From: an uncultured Candidatus Melainabacteria bacterium
GTDB taxonomy: Bacteria; Cyanobacteriota; Vampirovibrionia; Gastranaerophilales; Gastranaerophilaceae
Direction of reading: 5' to 3'
DNA: 64,000 nucleotides
Assembly: GCA_934757245.1 (NCBI GenBank)
Contig: CAKVLH010000010.1
Location: 1-64,000, forward strand
Position 1 is the first letter of the stretch; every line of letters begins with the position of its first letter. This document shows, in pieces, positions 16,000-23,320 of this stretch. The position numbers and the translations under genes are program-made. The notes beneath the pieces are model-generated. The model was not told where the DNA came from and made no database searches. It saw only the letters and a program-made list of their open reading frames with translations.

Positions 16000-16371
16000 A
16001 TGAGTTTAATAATAAATGAGAACGGAACAATAACGCTCTATCAAGGTGATAGTGGTGAAATTGTTGTATCCGGATTGGACAATAGTAAAAATTATTCAGT
16101 TTATTTTGCAATTCTTGATGAAAAAGGAAAGTTAATTGGTTCTGAATTGCAAACGACAACAAATAAAAGTGATTTTGTAGTCTTTTCTCTAACTCCAGAC
16201 TTTACAGATTTATTAAAAGTTCCAAAAGGCAAGCAATATGCACTTTATACTTACGGAATAAAAGTTTGTGATATTGAAAAACATACAGAAGATACTTTAA
16301 TTATTGACAATTGTAATTATGGGGATAAAAATTTAATTATAGTTTATCCTCGAAAGGTTATAGGTACTTAA
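16000..16371 (+). CDS. Phage baseplate/tail accessory protein, small beta-sandwich
   Basis: 123 residues, beta-rich: GTITLYQGDSGEIVVSGLD, then SVYFAILDEKGKLIGSE and a final strand block. The pattern of an N-terminal barrel strand plus a 'YGIKVCD' turn resembles small upper-baseplate-like adaptor proteins that sit next to receptor-binding proteins. It lies 9 nt after the collagen-like fibre gene, with AAGGAG for translation. Exact role unknown. Confidence 0.5.
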   Translation: MSLIINENGTITLYQGDSGEIVVSGLDNSKNYSVYFAILDEKGKLIGSELQTTTNKSDFVVFSLTPDFTDLLKVPKGKQYALYTYGIKVCDIEKHTEDTLIIDNCNYGDKNLIIVYPRKVIGT

Positions 16372-16372
16372 A

Positions 16373-16831
16373 TTGAAGGAATGGTATTCAAATAAAGATG
16401 TAGGGGTGTTTTTTGATGATATACCGCATGTGGGAATAAGGTATTTTGTTCCTAATATGAGTGAAGATGATAAAAAATCTATTGAAAAATACCCCTTTGT
16501 TAATAAAAAAGCCTTGAAGGTGCGACTTGCGGATTATAAAAAATATAAGACATATAATTTTGAAATTCCAAAAGGTTATTGTTATGACGGAGCTTCCATT
16601 CCTAAACTATTCTGGCGTGTTATCGGTTCTAATACCGATAACCGCTTTTTAGTAGCGGCATTAATTCATGACGTGTTGTGTGAAAATCATAATTATATAG
16701 ACAATGATAAAAAATTTTCTACCGAGGTTTTTAATGCTTTATTGGAAGCAAGTCAAGTAAACGCGTTTAAACGTTTTTGGATGAAGCATTCCGTGAATAT
16801 TTTTCAAACATTTTGCGCTTGGAGGAATTAA
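16373..16831 (+). CDS. DUF1353-family phage protein
   Basis: 152 residues with the family's central motif PKGYCYDGASIPKLFWRV (residues 65-82) and a following helix LVAALIHDVLCE with the His-Asp pair. Both are typical of the DUF1353 proteins found near tail and lysis genes of many phages; function is not established. The frame starts at a TTG (16373), since the only nearby ATG is out of frame. The next gene starts 2 nt after its stop, so it is translated with the terminase. Confidence 0.75.
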   Translation: MKEWYSNKDVGVFFDDIPHVGIRYFVPNMSEDDKKSIEKYPFVNKKALKVRLADYKKYKTYNFEIPKGYCYDGASIPKLFWRVIGSNTDNRFLVAALIHDVLCENHNYIDNDKKFSTEVFNALLEASQVNAFKRFWMKHSVNIFQTFCAWRN

Positions 16832-16833
16832 GG

Positions 16834-18132
16834 ATGGTTAAATATAAATTATTAGACAAGCAAAAAGAGTTTATAGAAATTCCTCATTCTGAATCGTTAG
16901 ACGTTGCAATCTATCAAGGCGGTTACGGTAGTGGAAAAACTTGGTGCGGTTCACTTTTAGGAATTTTGTTAGCTAAAAAATACCCTGGGTCGCGTGGTTT
17001 AGTCGGTGCAAAAGAATATGAACTTGTTAGAAAGACTACGCTTGTTTCTTACCTTGACCATTTGGAAAACTTTGGTTACATACAGGACAAGGATTACACA
17101 TATAATAAAATTGATAAGATGATAAAATTTTCAAACGGTTCGGAAATTTTGTTTTCTGCACTTGAAGATCCGGAACGCTTTAAGTCTTTAAACTTGCATT
17201 GGGCAGAAATCGAAGAAGCTTCGCAGATTACAGATTCTTCTTTTAAACAACTGATTGGGCGTTTAAGAAATACTTATCGTGGTAAAAACTGGGTGGATTT
17301 TCGCTACCGCTTGTTTGGGCATACAAATCCGCAAGCAGACAAAGGGTGGATTTGGCAGAGGTTTGTTGAACATTCAAAAGAAAATTATCGGCTAATTATT
17401 GCGCCAACTACAAATAATATTTATTTACCGCCCCATTTCATCCAATCAATGAAAGATAGTTTTGATGAAGAATATTATAAAATTAACGTGTTGGGTGAAT
17501 TTGGTGATTATTCTTCAGGACTTGTTGTAAAAGGTTTTGATGAAGGAAATAAGCTTAAACTTCGGTATAATCCGAATTTACCATTGCATTTAACTTGCGA
17601 CTTTAACGTTGATCCGATGTGTTGGGCGTTAGCGCATAAGGATGATGAAAATGTCTACTTTTTTGACGAAATCGTTATTGAAAACACTTCTACTCAACAG
17701 TGTATCAATGAGTTTATTAGAAGATATCCAAATCATAAATCATCTATAATTATTAATGGTGATGCTTCAGGAGATAATAGAAGTACGCAGAGCGAGTACA
17801 CAAATTATGCGATTATAAAAAATGCGCTTGCTGAATACGGTTATAAGGACGTGAAATTCAGGTTAAGAGATTATAACCCGCCGATTATGAACAGAATTTC
17901 TGCATTTAATGCTCGTGTTAAAAACTCAAAAGGCGAAAGACATTTGTTTATCGACTCAAGACGATGCAAGTGGATTTTGTACAACATATATAATTTGTCG
18001 TTTAAAGAAGGGACAAGTATTGTTGATGTTCCAACGCATAATCAGATTAAGTCTAATCGTGATTTTAAATTCTTAGAACATCCGTTTGACGCAATTAGTT
18101 ATTTGGTTGAATATTATTGGAGACTTAGATAG
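16834..18132 (+). CDS. Phage terminase large subunit
   Basis: 432 residues. The ATPase half has Walker A GGYGSGKT (29-36) and an acidic Walker B-like HWAEIEEAS (122-130). The nuclease half has an RNase H-like start CDFNVDPMCWALAH, a middle NGDASGDNR and a late HPFDAISYLVEYYW, giving the expected metal-binding acidic residues. It packages DNA into the prohead through the portal. The ATG at 16834 has GGAGG and AAGG upstream; the longer frame runs into the preceding gene. Its place at the end of the late operon is as in T7 (gene 19), not as in most lambda-like phages. No small subunit is recognised nearby. Confidence 0.9.
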   Translation: MVKYKLLDKQKEFIEIPHSESLDVAIYQGGYGSGKTWCGSLLGILLAKKYPGSRGLVGAKEYELVRKTTLVSYLDHLENFGYIQDKDYTYNKIDKMIKFSNGSEILFSALEDPERFKSLNLHWAEIEEASQITDSSFKQLIGRLRNTYRGKNWVDFRYRLFGHTNPQADKGWIWQRFVEHSKENYRLIIAPTTNNIYLPPHFIQSMKDSFDEEYYKINVLGEFGDYSSGLVVKGFDEGNKLKLRYNPNLPLHLTCDFNVDPMCWALAHKDDENVYFFDEIVIENTSTQQCINEFIRRYPNHKSSIIINGDASGDNRSTQSEYTNYAIIKNALAEYGYKDVKFRLRDYNPPIMNRISAFNARVKNSKGERHLFIDSRRCKWILYNIYNLSFKEGTSIVDVPTHNQIKSNRDFKFLEHPFDAISYLVEYYWRLR

Positions 18133-18218
18133 TTTTTTGAAAAAAGCTTAGCTTTACTACACAAAATTTCGTATTTACAAAGCTTGTATTAGTGAGCACT
18201 AAAAACAAAGGAGTAATT

Positions 18219-18758
18219 ATGGAATTTGTAGAACCAATCAGAGAAAAAGAAAAAATCGTTTTAGTAAAATCGTGCTTCCGCAAGAGGCGCGATTTTTTAT
18301 TATTTTTAATGGGAATAAATAGCGGACTCAGAATTTCTGACATTTTAAGATTGAAAGTTGGTGATGTTGCCAACAAAGAATACATTGAAATAATTGAACA
18401 AAAAACCGGCAAGCGTAAAAAATTCCCAATTACTTACGCTATTAGAGAAGATTTTAATGAATATATACTAAATAGAGATGCGCAAGAGTGGCTATTCAAA
18501 AGTCAACGCGGCAATTGTCATATTACACGCATACAAGCTTATCGCATAATTAAACGAGCTTGTGCAAAAGCAGGCATTCTTGTAAATACAGGGACACACA
18601 CTCTTCGTAAAACTTTTGGTTATCATTTTTATCAAGAAAAGAAAGACATTGCTTTGCTTCAATATTTATTTAATCATTCAAATCCAAGCATAACTCTGAG
18701 GTATATTGGTATTAACCAAGATATGGTAGATGAAAGCTTGAAGGATTTTTATTTGTAA
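18219..18758 (+). CDS. Compact tyrosine recombinase (phage integrase-like, catalytic domain only)
   Basis: 179 residues. All catalytic positions are visible: Arg38 (SGLRISD), Lys62 (QKTGK), His127 and Arg130 (GTHTLRKT), His153 (FNHSNP) and nucleophile Tyr162 (RYIG). The usual N-terminal core-binding SAM-like domain is missing or reduced to about 20 residues, so it is much shorter than XerC/D (about 300) or lambda Int (356). AAAGGAG precedes the ATG at 18219. It probably excises and integrates this prophage or resolves multimers. It ends just before a strong terminator that marks the right edge of the prophage operon. Confidence 0.8.
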   Translation: MEFVEPIREKEKIVLVKSCFRKRRDFLLFLMGINSGLRISDILRLKVGDVANKEYIEIIEQKTGKRKKFPITYAIREDFNEYILNRDAQEWLFKSQRGNCHITRIQAYRIIKRACAKAGILVNTGTHTLRKTFGYHFYQEKKDIALLQYLFNHSNPSITLRYIGINQDMVDESLKDFYL

Positions 18759-18759
18759 A

Positions 18760-18797
18760 CAGTCGGCGCGGACTAAAAGTCCGCGCCGACTGTTTTT
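18760..18797 (+). terminator. Strong terminator after the integrase gene
   Basis: Perfect 14-bp stem CAGTCGGCGCGGAC (18760-18773), loop TAAAA, GTCCGCGCCGACTG (18779-18792), then TTTTTG. GC-rich compared with its surroundings. Confidence 0.9.
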
Positions 18798-18832
18798 GTT
18801 TATATCTCTCTTATTAAAATAGTTATTAAAGA

Positions 18833-18922
18833 TTGTTTTGGTTCTAACGAACCTCACAATGACGTCCAACTAGTAGTTTCACGCCATGTCATTGCTTTAC
18901 TAGGAGGGAGGCTTATTGCCAC
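18833..18922. repeat. Dispersed repeat at the prophage-host boundary
   Basis: GGTTCTAACGAACCTCACAATGACGTCC is the reverse of the CGTCATTGTGAGGTTTGTT block at 11730 and 12338, and related to 23090-23165. No duplicated attachment core can be identified, because the left end of the prophage is not in the window. Confidence 0.5.
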
Positions 18923-19897
18923 CTACTTATTCGCATCCAACATTTGTTTAATACCGTCAACCGAACTCAATATTCCTGTTGCTTCGTAAGGCATATAAAC
19001 AACTTTGTTATTTTGACCGCTTGTGATTGATTGCATTGTTTCTAAATACTTCATCGCAATCAAATATTTATCAGGTTGACCTTTGTCTGCCAAAGCGTTG
19101 ATAATTCTTTGGATAGCTTCTTTTTCGCCGTCTGCTTCTAAGATTCTGGCTTGAGCTACACCTTCTGCTCTAAGAATATTTGCTTTCTTTTCGCCTTCTG
19201 CTCTATTGATTGCAGCTTCTTTTTCACCTTCAGCTTTTAAAACTGCGGACTTTTTCAAACCTTCTGCTTCAAGAATAGCTGCACGTCTGTCTCTTTCAGC
19301 TTTCATTTGTTTTTCCATTGCAGATTGAATATCAGTAGGTGGAATGATGTCTTGCAATTCAACTCTGTTAACTTTTACGCCCCATTTGTTTGTAGCGTCA
19401 TCCAAAATTGCTCTAAGTTCGTGGTTAATTTTGTCTCTAGAAACCAAACTTTCGTCCAAATCAAGTTGACCAACAAGGTTTCTCAAGTTAGTTTGAGTTA
19501 ATTTTTCAATTGCTTCCGGTAAATTTTGGATTTCATAAACTGCTGATTTTGGGTCAACAATTTGGAAGTACAAAAGTGCGTTAATGCTAATTGAAACGTT
19601 ATCTTTTGTAATTACGTTTTGACGTGGAAAATCATAAACGGCTTCTCTTAAGTCAATCTTGGTTCTCTTTTGAATTACAGAATAGCTTGAACCGTCAAAT
19701 CCTTTTTGTGTAACTTTCCAATCAATCGCACGAGGTGCTTCGATTACCGGAATTATGAAATTGAAACCGGATTGTAAAACTCTATCAAATTTACCCAATC
19801 TTTCAATAATAACTACTTCTGCTTGTTGCACGATAACTACGCCTTTTGCAACAAAAATTAGCGCAAGTGCAATCAAAAATAATGATAATGAAATCAT
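18923..19897 (-). CDS. SPFH/band 7 membrane protein (paraslipin/QmcA type)
   Basis: 324 residues. An N-terminal membrane anchor (LFLIALALIFVAKGVVIV) is followed by the band 7 core (ERLGKFDRVLQSGFNFIIPVIEA) and then the E/A-rich coiled coil (KAEGEKEAAINRAEGEKKAN). The C-terminus ends VDGIKQMLDANK. It would form ring-like cages around membrane proteases or lipid domains. It lies directly downstream of the NfeD gene, the classic SPFH-NfeD operon pair. Length is as expected and no key part is missing. Confidence 0.9.
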   Translation of the reverse strand: MISLSLFLIALALIFVAKGVVIVQQAEVVIIERLGKFDRVLQSGFNFIIPVIEAPRAIDWKVTQKGFDGSSYSVIQKRTKIDLREAVYDFPRQNVITKDNVSISINALLYFQIVDPKSAVYEIQNLPEAIEKLTQTNLRNLVGQLDLDESLVSRDKINHELRAILDDATNKWGVKVNRVELQDIIPPTDIQSAMEKQMKAERDRRAAILEAEGLKKSAVLKAEGEKEAAINRAEGEKKANILRAEGVAQARILEADGEKEAIQRIINALADKGQPDKYLIAMKYLETMQSITSGQNNKVVYMPYEATGILSSVDGIKQMLDANK

Positions 19898-19909
19898 ACT
19901 CTTTCTCTC

Positions 19910-20332
19910 CTAAATTTTTGTAACGTACATTATTAAACTATCGTTTTTGTTAATTTTAACTTCGCTTCCTGTCGGAATCAATTCTCCGCTTTCGCTTCTT
20001 GCTTCCCAACGTTCACCATAAATTGTGATAACGCCTTTTTCTGCTGTTACATCTTCTGTAACTTTAGCGGTTTTGCCGATGTATTTACCCTCAATACCTG
20101 TTTCTGTGTCTTTAGAATCGCGTCTTAGAAGAATAGGTCTCAAAAACACAAACGATAAGAATGATAGCAAGAAAAATACGAGTACAAGCAAAAATTTATT
20201 CAGCGTAATTAGCGAAATGCCGGCTGTAATAAAAGCTGCAAGCGCAAAGTTTAAGAAAAACATACTTGGTGTGAAAATTTCAAGTATTACGAACGCAATA
20301 CCCACCACACATAAAAATTGCCAAATTAACAA
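19910..20332 (-). CDS. NfeD-family membrane protein
   Basis: 140 residues if translation begins at the TTG at 20332, which follows AGGAGAG by 8 nt. The longer open frame upstream runs through an intergenic repeat and is unlikely. Three hydrophobic segments come first (LIWQFLCVVGIAFVILEIF and following), then a cytoplasmic OB-fold domain (GKTAKVTEDVTAEKGVITIYGERWEARSE). This is the short NfeD form without the N-terminal protease. It partners the SPFH protein 12 nt downstream. Confidence 0.85.
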   Translation of the reverse strand: MLIWQFLCVVGIAFVILEIFTPSMFFLNFALAAFITAGISLITLNKFLLVLVFFLLSFLSFVFLRPILLRRDSKDTETGIEGKYIGKTAKVTEDVTAEKGVITIYGERWEARSESGELIPTGSEVKINKNDSLIMYVTKI

Positions 20333-20353
20333 AATAAACTCTCCTAAATAAAT

Positions 20354-20455
20354 TTTGTTGGGGTGAAACCCCAACCTACATTTGATTTTAATAAGACCCC
20401 CTCCCGTTTGCGAAATCCTGTCTTGAGATAGGATGCCATAGGTGGAAGAGGGTGT
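20354..20455. repeat. Intergenic repeats upstream of nfeD-like gene
   Basis: GTTGGGGT-GAAA-CCCCAAC palindrome (20358-20376), followed by a ccccctccc ... gggtg block. Both types recur across the window. No gene. Confidence 0.55.
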
Positions 20456-20462
20456 TATACTC

Positions 20463-20663
20463 TTATTCTTCAATCAATGAATTAATTTCAGCTACCATTT
20501 CATCAGCATTAAAGCCGTGAACTTTAGCGCCTGCTTCTAAGTTTTCAAAATGAGCAGCCGCGCAACCGATACAGCCCATACCATATTTTTGGAATACAGC
20601 AACTGCTTCTGGATGTTGTTGCACGATTTCCATAATTCCCATTTCTTTAGTAATTTTTGCCAT
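20463..20663 (-). CDS. DUF1858-domain protein
   Basis: 66 residues, with the family pattern: ITKEMGIMEIVQQHPEAVAVF, then KYGMGCIGCAAAHFENLEAG with the CxxC pair (residues 31 and 34). These small helical proteins occur alone or fused to hybrid-cluster and other redox proteins in anaerobes; the cysteines may bind metal or take part in redox sensing. It has its own AGAAAGG ribosome site. A role is not established. Confidence 0.85.
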   Translation of the reverse strand: MAKITKEMGIMEIVQQHPEAVAVFQKYGMGCIGCAAAHFENLEAGAKVHGFNADEMVAEINSLIEE

Positions 20664-20746
20664 TTTTCTAACCTTTCTATTGACTTATAAAAACAAATTC
20701 TTAAATGAATATAGTGATTATAACATAATTTGGAAAGGAATTAAAT

Positions 20747-20896
20747 ATGCAATTTATCAAAAATTTTTTCAAACATGACTCTGTAATCGGCTTATGTGGA
20801 GTTAAAAAGAAAACAGAATATGTTTACATTGAAGTTCCAAAAAGTTACAAAAAAACTTTCTTGCCAAATACAGAAAATAATTATTTGTTAATTTAA
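20747..20896 (+). CDS. 49-residue small protein of unknown function
   Basis: ATG at 20747 follows GGAAAGGAATTAAAT, and the frame ends TAA at 20896, four nucleotides before a clear terminator. The product starts MQFIKNFFKHDSVIGLCGVK, continues with lysines and a YVYIEVPKSYKKTF strand, and ends NTENNYLLI. A ribosome site, a complete frame and a dedicated terminator make it a real small gene. The phrase IEVPKSYKKTFLPN looks like part of a compact beta-fold. I do not know the family. Confidence 0.65.
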   Translation: MQFIKNFFKHDSVIGLCGVKKKTEYVYIEVPKSYKKTFLPNTENNYLLI

Positions 20897-20903
20897 AAAC
20901 GAT

Positions 20904-20937
20904 AAGACCTCGCTCATTACAAAGCGGGGTCTTTTAT
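20904..20937 (+). terminator. Terminator of the 49-residue protein gene
   Basis: AAGACCTCGCT (20904-20914), loop CATTACAA, AGCGGGGTCTT (20923-20933) with one G-U pair, then TTATTT. Confidence 0.8.
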
Positions 20938-20955
20938 TTGAGGGGAGAATGATAC

Positions 20956-21144
20956 TTAATCCAGTAGCGCTTCCAAGATTGCTGCATTTTTGCCGGCCAT
21001 AGTATTAGCTTTTACTCTGCTTTTATACATATAGCTTCTTAAAGCTTCTCTAATCAATTCTGAACGAGTGCGGTTTTCACCTTCTGCTACTTGATCGATT
21101 CTGTCTAAAAATTCTTCGGGCATTGAAATAAGAACTCTTGCCAT
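20956..21144 (-). CDS. Ribbon-helix-helix (CopG/Arc-type) transcription regulator
   Basis: 62 residues. MARVLISMPEEFLDRIDQVA forms the DNA-contacting strand and first helix, and NRTRSELIREALRSYM the second helix. This is the standard CopG/NikR-like dimeric fold. No effector domain follows. AAAGGAG precedes the ATG. The gene lies under the shared GGCAATTTTT...TATATA promoter block (21190-21235), so it may be part of, or regulate, that small regulon. There is no adjacent toxin gene, so an antitoxin role is not supported. Confidence 0.8.
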   Translation of the reverse strand: MARVLISMPEEFLDRIDQVAEGENRTRSELIREALRSYMYKSRVKANTMAGKNAAILEALLD

Positions 21145-21189
21145 TTATTTCTCCTTTTCTTTTTTGCTATGTAATGACTTTAGATATCC

Positions 21190-21235
21190 TGTATATATAT
21201 AAAGTTCATAGCTATTTGAAAATTGCCTTTTTTTA
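21190..21235 (-). promoter_or_regulatory. Shared promoter block, copy 2
   Basis: Minus strand AAAAAAAGGCAATTTTC, then ACTTTATATATATACA at the same distance as in copies 1 and 3. CTTTACAAAACTTAATAT lies upstream. The regulator gene starts about 46 nt downstream of the block. Confidence 0.6.
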
Positions 21236-21272
21236 TTCAAATATTAAGTTTTGTAAAGAGAGAATTTAATAA

Positions 21273-22484
21273 TTACTCCTCAAATTCAGCAATATCGCGA
21301 GAAAGTTTGTTTAAAACATTTTCTATAGAGTCTTTATTTAATAAAACAGATTGAACGCCTGAGTTTACAAGTGTATTAATCTCTTTTTGTCCGCGTTTTT
21401 GTTTAAGTTGCGGAGTGATTTTATTAATTTGCTTTGCGCTTATGGAACGCGCTTTAGCTTCTAATGTAGAATCATCATTGTAAAAATTATCTTTTAATGC
21501 GTTAGAATTTGTTGCAATAACGTTTGTCATTTTTGCAAGTTCTAATTGATTTTGTTCGTTTGTTAAGTATAAACAAAAATCCAACGCCTCTTTTTTATGT
21601 TTTGCTCTTAATGGAATAACAAAATTCATCACTGAAAAATCATTTTGACCAACAGGGCCTTTAATTTGTTCGGTTACATCGGTTTGTTCATAAATTGATG
21701 GTGCGTTTTCTTTAATCATTGTCAAGAAATTTGCGCCACCTTGATAAAACACAATTTTACCTGCCATGTATTGCTCTAACGCTTCTCTATGAGTAAACGT
21801 GATGCTTTCTGGCGGAATTAAGTTTTTTTGATAAAGAGTTTTAAACATTTCAAAAACTTTTTGCGCTTGCGGATAGTCTTCGGCGTCCGCTATTCCGTAT
21901 TTGTTTAAGATTTTAACCATTGTATCATTTTCTGTAATAGTAGGAAGATAAGCATAAGCGCCGGTATTTTCTTTAACTTTTTCTGAAATTGCAGAAAGTT
22001 CTTTGTATGTTTTAGGAAGTCTTATAATTCCTGATTGTTGGAACAAATCCTTATTATAGATTGTAATTGCGCTTGTTGCGTACCAAGGAATCGAATAAAG
22101 CTTGTCGTTGTATTTTAATGCTTTGATTATTTCGGGATTAAAATCTGAAACTGCTGTTTCGTCGATTTCCTCCAGAGTTCCTTTTTGTGCCAAAAGTGCT
22201 GAAAAATCAGGGTTAAGGTTAATTAAATCAGGCGGATTGTCTGTCATAACGGCAGCCAAAGTTCTTTTTTCGCCTTCTGAAAATGGTACATCAACCCATT
22301 TAATTTGGATGTTTGGATGGTTTTGTTCGTATGAGCGAATTATTTTATACATATAATCCGAAAAATCGCCCATCTGAAGCGTCCAAAGTGTTACGACTTT
22401 TTGCTCGTTCTCTTTATGAATAGAGCAGGCAGTTAAGCCGAGAATTGATAGTGTTATTATTAGTAGTGCGAAAAGTTTTTTCAT
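21273..22484 (-). CDS. Extracellular sugar-binding lipoprotein of ABC importer (family 1)
   Basis: 403 residues. A lipoprotein signal (LLIITLSILGLTACS, Cys20) is followed by a type-1 solute-binding fold: VVTLWTLQMGD, the DLINLNPDFSALLAQKGTLE segment, ITIYNKDLFQQSGI, and the hinge-like FYQGGANFLTMIKE. It would sit on the outside of the inner membrane and present a sugar or glycerol-phosphate type ligand to an ABC permease. No permease or ATPase genes are adjacent, so it is an orphan binding protein here and the transporter must be encoded elsewhere. Ligand unknown. Confidence 0.85.
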   Translation of the reverse strand: MKKLFALLIITLSILGLTACSIHKENEQKVVTLWTLQMGDFSDYMYKIIRSYEQNHPNIQIKWVDVPFSEGEKRTLAAVMTDNPPDLINLNPDFSALLAQKGTLEEIDETAVSDFNPEIIKALKYNDKLYSIPWYATSAITIYNKDLFQQSGIIRLPKTYKELSAISEKVKENTGAYAYLPTITENDTMVKILNKYGIADAEDYPQAQKVFEMFKTLYQKNLIPPESITFTHREALEQYMAGKIVFYQGGANFLTMIKENAPSIYEQTDVTEQIKGPVGQNDFSVMNFVIPLRAKHKKEALDFCLYLTNEQNQLELAKMTNVIATNSNALKDNFYNDDSTLEAKARSISAKQINKITPQLKQKRGQKEINTLVNSGVQSVLLNKDSIENVLNKLSRDIAEFEE

Positions 22485-22541
22485 TGTATAGACACCTCAC
22501 CCTAGCCCTCTCCTGTAAGGCGAGGGAATGACCAAGACTTG

Positions 22542-22946
22542 TTAACTTTTAATCTCCGTATTCAAATTTAAATCAATATATTTAAACATATTCAACAAAA
22601 TTCCGGGCGGAAAATTGTAAACATTGTTGCAAGGTGTGATTTTTAAGATTGAATTTGCGCTGTCGACGCTTGCAACTGTCGCCAAATATTTGTTTCTATT
22701 TGCTGTAAAAATAATATATCCGTTTGTAGTCTGAATTTCATCAACTGTAAATCTGTTTGCGGATATTGATGCAAGAGTCAGATAAAAAAGTTTTTCTTTG
22801 TTTACTGCAAAAATCTTTGTGCAGTTCTGAAACATGATGTTTTGCGGAACTGTAATCGGCGGTGTTGGATTTGCTGGTCTCGGTTGTTCAACTGCAAACG
22901 CCGTTGGAATTAATAACAAAGCTAAAAACAATATAACTTTTTTCAT
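22542..22946 (-). CDS. Secreted protein of unknown function
   Basis: 134 residues with a Sec signal peptide (KKVILFLALLLIPTAFA, cut near residue 18), a proline-rich linker (RPANPTPPITVP), then a beta-rich domain with two cysteines (NCTKIF and TPCNNV) that may pair. It contains ANRNKYLATVASVD, suggesting a small sandwich fold. It has a GAGGAG ribosome site. Location is periplasm or cell surface; role unknown. Confidence 0.7.
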   Translation of the reverse strand: MKKVILFLALLLIPTAFAVEQPRPANPTPPITVPQNIMFQNCTKIFAVNKEKLFYLTLASISANRFTVDEIQTTNGYIIFTANRNKYLATVASVDSANSILKITPCNNVYNFPPGILLNMFKYIDLNLNTEIKS

Positions 22947-23320
22947 TTTATCTCCTCACAAATCAAGTTTAACATAAGTTTTAGAGGTTTAACTCATACA
23001 TAAACAGTATTAATTATTGAGAAAATGTGGTATAATTGGTTTTAAGAGGGAAAATGGAAGAAATTTTTGAAGTAGGCTGGATTGTTTCAGGCTAAACGCC
23101 TTCGCAATGACGGCACGCTTGAAAATCACACGCCAAGTCATTGCGAGGAGCGAGAGCGACGTGGCAATCCATAAAAAACTCTTCTGAACGGAGAGGAAAT
23201 GACCAAGGCTTATATGTTTGGTTAAAAACAAAATTTAATACAAACTCATTCACTTGAGAAAAACGTAGGATGGGAAAAGCGGAGCGGTTCCCACCGAAAA
23301 AAATCAAACGGAGAAAGTAC
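22947..23320. repeat. Gene-free gap with several dispersed repeats
   Basis: Holds GTAGGCTGGATTGTTTCAGG...CGCAATGACGG (about 23071-23107), then CATTGCGAGGAGCGAGAGCG...GGCAATCC (about 23138-23168), GAAATGACCAAGGCTT (23197-23212; compare 22524 and 49203) and a GGTGGGAACCG-type block (about 23265-23296) like those at 11650 and 12272. A frame opening at 23270 lies inside the last repeat and is not the true start of the next gene. Confidence 0.6.

Noticed and set aside
18759-18922. Right attachment site of the prophage
   Set aside because: The left end is outside the window, so no duplicated core can be identified, and no tRNA or obvious target gene lies here.
20956-21144. RHH protein as an antitoxin
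   Set aside because: No toxin-like gene adjoins on the same strand.
23270-23320. Extended start for the helicase
   Set aside because: The extra 17 codons lie in a dispersed repeat and lack a ribosome site; GGAGAAA precedes the ATG at 23321.
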